NCBI RefSeq assembly: GCF_900100765.1
Contig: NZ_FNFO01000008.1
Span: forward strand, 292,904 to 356,903
Length of the DNA stretch: 64,000 nucleotides
Direction of reading: 5' to 3'
DNA from: Catalinimonas alkaloidigena
Lineage (GTDB): Bacteria; Bacteroidota; Bacteroidia; Cytophagales; Flexibacteraceae
Below are positions 63,436 through 64,000 of the stretch, piece by piece. Every line of letters starts with the position of its first letter. Within the stretch, counting starts at the first letter, position 1. The position numbers were made by a program, and so were the translations under genes. Below the pieces are notes generated by a model that was given only the letters and a program-made list of their open reading frames with translations, did not search any database and had not been told where the DNA came from.

Positions 63436-63507
63436 GGGGGAGACGGGACTCGAACCCGTCATCTCTACAAAATTGTAGCGCATTTGTCCCAAGTTATGCT
63501 ATCTCCC
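63436..63507 (-). pseudogene. tRNA-like element with collapsed anticodon loop
   Basis: On the minus strand the element has an acceptor stem GGGAGAT/GTCTCCC, a D arm GCAT-AACTTGGGACAA-ATGC, and a perfect T arm ACGGG-TTCGAGT-CCCGT. The anticodon arm CTACA-ATTT-TGTAG has only four loop bases instead of seven, so no anticodon can be read. It lies between site E and cassette gene 5. Confidence 0.65.
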
Positions 63508-63543
63508 TTATTAGTTTGTCACTGTTTTTTTCTTTTTAATAGC

Positions 63544-63588
63544 ACCCAACGTCTGTATAGACGCACCTCTCCTAAAAGGTGCCGTTAT
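63544..63588 (-). repeat. attC-like site E (short, possibly degenerate)
   Basis: On the minus strand the site runs from ATAACGG to CAGACGTTGGGT, 45 bases. AACG pairs with CGTT; GCACCT/AGGTGC and GTC/GAC form two inner hairpins. The fold is unlike the other sites. It may be a shortened attC or part of an attI. Confidence 0.45.
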
Positions 63589-64000
63589 TTTCATCATAGT
63601 CACTCTCCACTTTTACTTGATTTAGGTAGATGACCAAGGTATATACATGATCTAAAGAGGAGATGATCTTGATAAATTTCAATTTCGTAGCTATGTCTGT
63701 TTTTTTAACACACTAATCTTCTACTTGTATGACGTCATCGATTGACTTTCTAGACAAGTATGGACAGCGAAACGAGTCCTTGCTGACTTGAAGATAAGAG
63801 AATTTGCCTACACCCTTGGCAAGAGAAGAGATCTTCCCACTTTAAAAGCATGTACTAAAGTAATCAGCTTCAGGGAGACCTATATTTCTAGCTTTCTGGG
63901 TCTATTGAACTTCCTAGCTTTCGACGGACAGAAAATAGAAGCCCCTAATTCCTATCTTGTCCTCTATGAAACCACGAAGAAATTTTGACCTGACTTACAA
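63589..64000. other. AT-rich right edge without a supported gene
   Basis: A 66-codon frame at 63,788-63,988 on the plus strand opens only with TTG and matches nothing I know. No minus-strand frame of size is present. If the array continues, this is a cassette without an obvious gene or the leader next to attI. Confidence 0.4.

Larger units (their letters stand above)
59611..63588 (-). mobile_element. Integron gene-cassette array (five cassettes, all minus strand)
   Basis: Five small AT-rich genes in one orientation are separated by sites with attC features. On the minus strand each stop codon is closely followed, or overlapped, by a core ending in AAC and usually AACAA: GCTAAC, GCCCAAC, TGCCAAC, ACTAAC, ACCCAAC. 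An imperfect palindrome and a GTT-type core before the next gene follow. The base composition differs sharply from the GC-rich chromosome to the left. Orientation implies that an integrase gene and attI, if present, lie beyond the right edge. No intI is in the window, so the call rests on site structure. Confidence 0.7.

Noticed and set aside
63436..63507. Functional tRNA gene on the minus strand
   Set aside because: Only four bases close the anticodon stem, so no anticodon can be assigned.
63788..63988. 66-codon plus-strand frame at the right edge
   Set aside because: It starts only with TTG, matches no family and lies opposite to the direction of the cassettes.

Overview
The window looks like a chromosome segment of a free-living Bacteroidota bacterium, most likely of the Cytophagales type. 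Supporting signs are three SusC/SusD outer-membrane pairs, a type IX secretion (T9SS) C-terminal sorting domain, an archaeal-type prolyl-tRNA synthetase, a FecR/ECF-sigma regulated polysaccharide locus, DUF5690, promoters of the TAnnTTTG type and few Shine-Dalgarno sequences. Bases 1 to about 59,000 are GC-rich. From about 59,600 to the end the DNA is clearly AT-rich and holds only small unknown genes. No close species match can be claimed from reading alone.

Layout. 1-3.1 kb: the N-terminal part of a UvrD/PcrA helicase, a small conserved gene with a very good promoter, ferritin and a tiny Cys/Lys-rich protein. 3.1-10.9 kb (all minus): an SMP-30-like propeller, a large FAD/Fe-S dehydrogenase, a T9SS cargo protein and proS. 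11-15.9 kb (plus): a Tyr/Ser-rich lipoprotein, a FadL/OmpP1-like barrel and guaB. 15.9-23.4 kb (minus): an operon of two PpiC-type foldases plus a MoxR ATPase, an RsbV/RsbW-like partner-switch pair, a degenerate Rieske-like lipoprotein and pheS. 23.5-31.9 kb: envelope proteins, a macrodomain protein, a GluR0-like ligand-gated potassium channel, carA, an XRE-cupin regulator, GNAT, NlpC/P60 and two alkaline-phosphatase-superfamily hydrolases.

32-36.8 kb is a SusD/SusC pair. 37.2-42.0 kb (plus) is a compact phosphonate-catabolism cluster: phosphonatase-like HAD, FAD amine oxidase, PHP hydrolase, DUF5690 membrane protein and a PhnZ-type HD oxygenase that keeps every PhnZ metal ligand. 42.0-52.5 kb (minus) is a polyuronate utilisation locus: ECF sigma, FecR, SusC with an STN domain, SusD, KduI, KduD and an alginate-lyase-family enzyme. 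The sensor arm should control uptake, and the lyase and Kdu enzymes should turn unsaturated uronates into 2-keto-3-deoxygluconate. 52.7-58.5 kb is a third SusC/SusD pair with a lipoprotein.

A tRNA-Thr(CGT) gene at 58.8 kb is followed by a truncated serine-recombinase remnant. Starting inside that remnant is an apparent integron gene-cassette array (59,611 to about 63,588). Five AT-rich genes of unknown function, all on the minus strand, each end in a site with AACAA just after or over the stop codon and an imperfect palindrome, as in attC sites. One cassette also carries a tRNA-like element whose anticodon loop is collapsed. This array, with the phosphonate cluster, is the most interesting part of the window.
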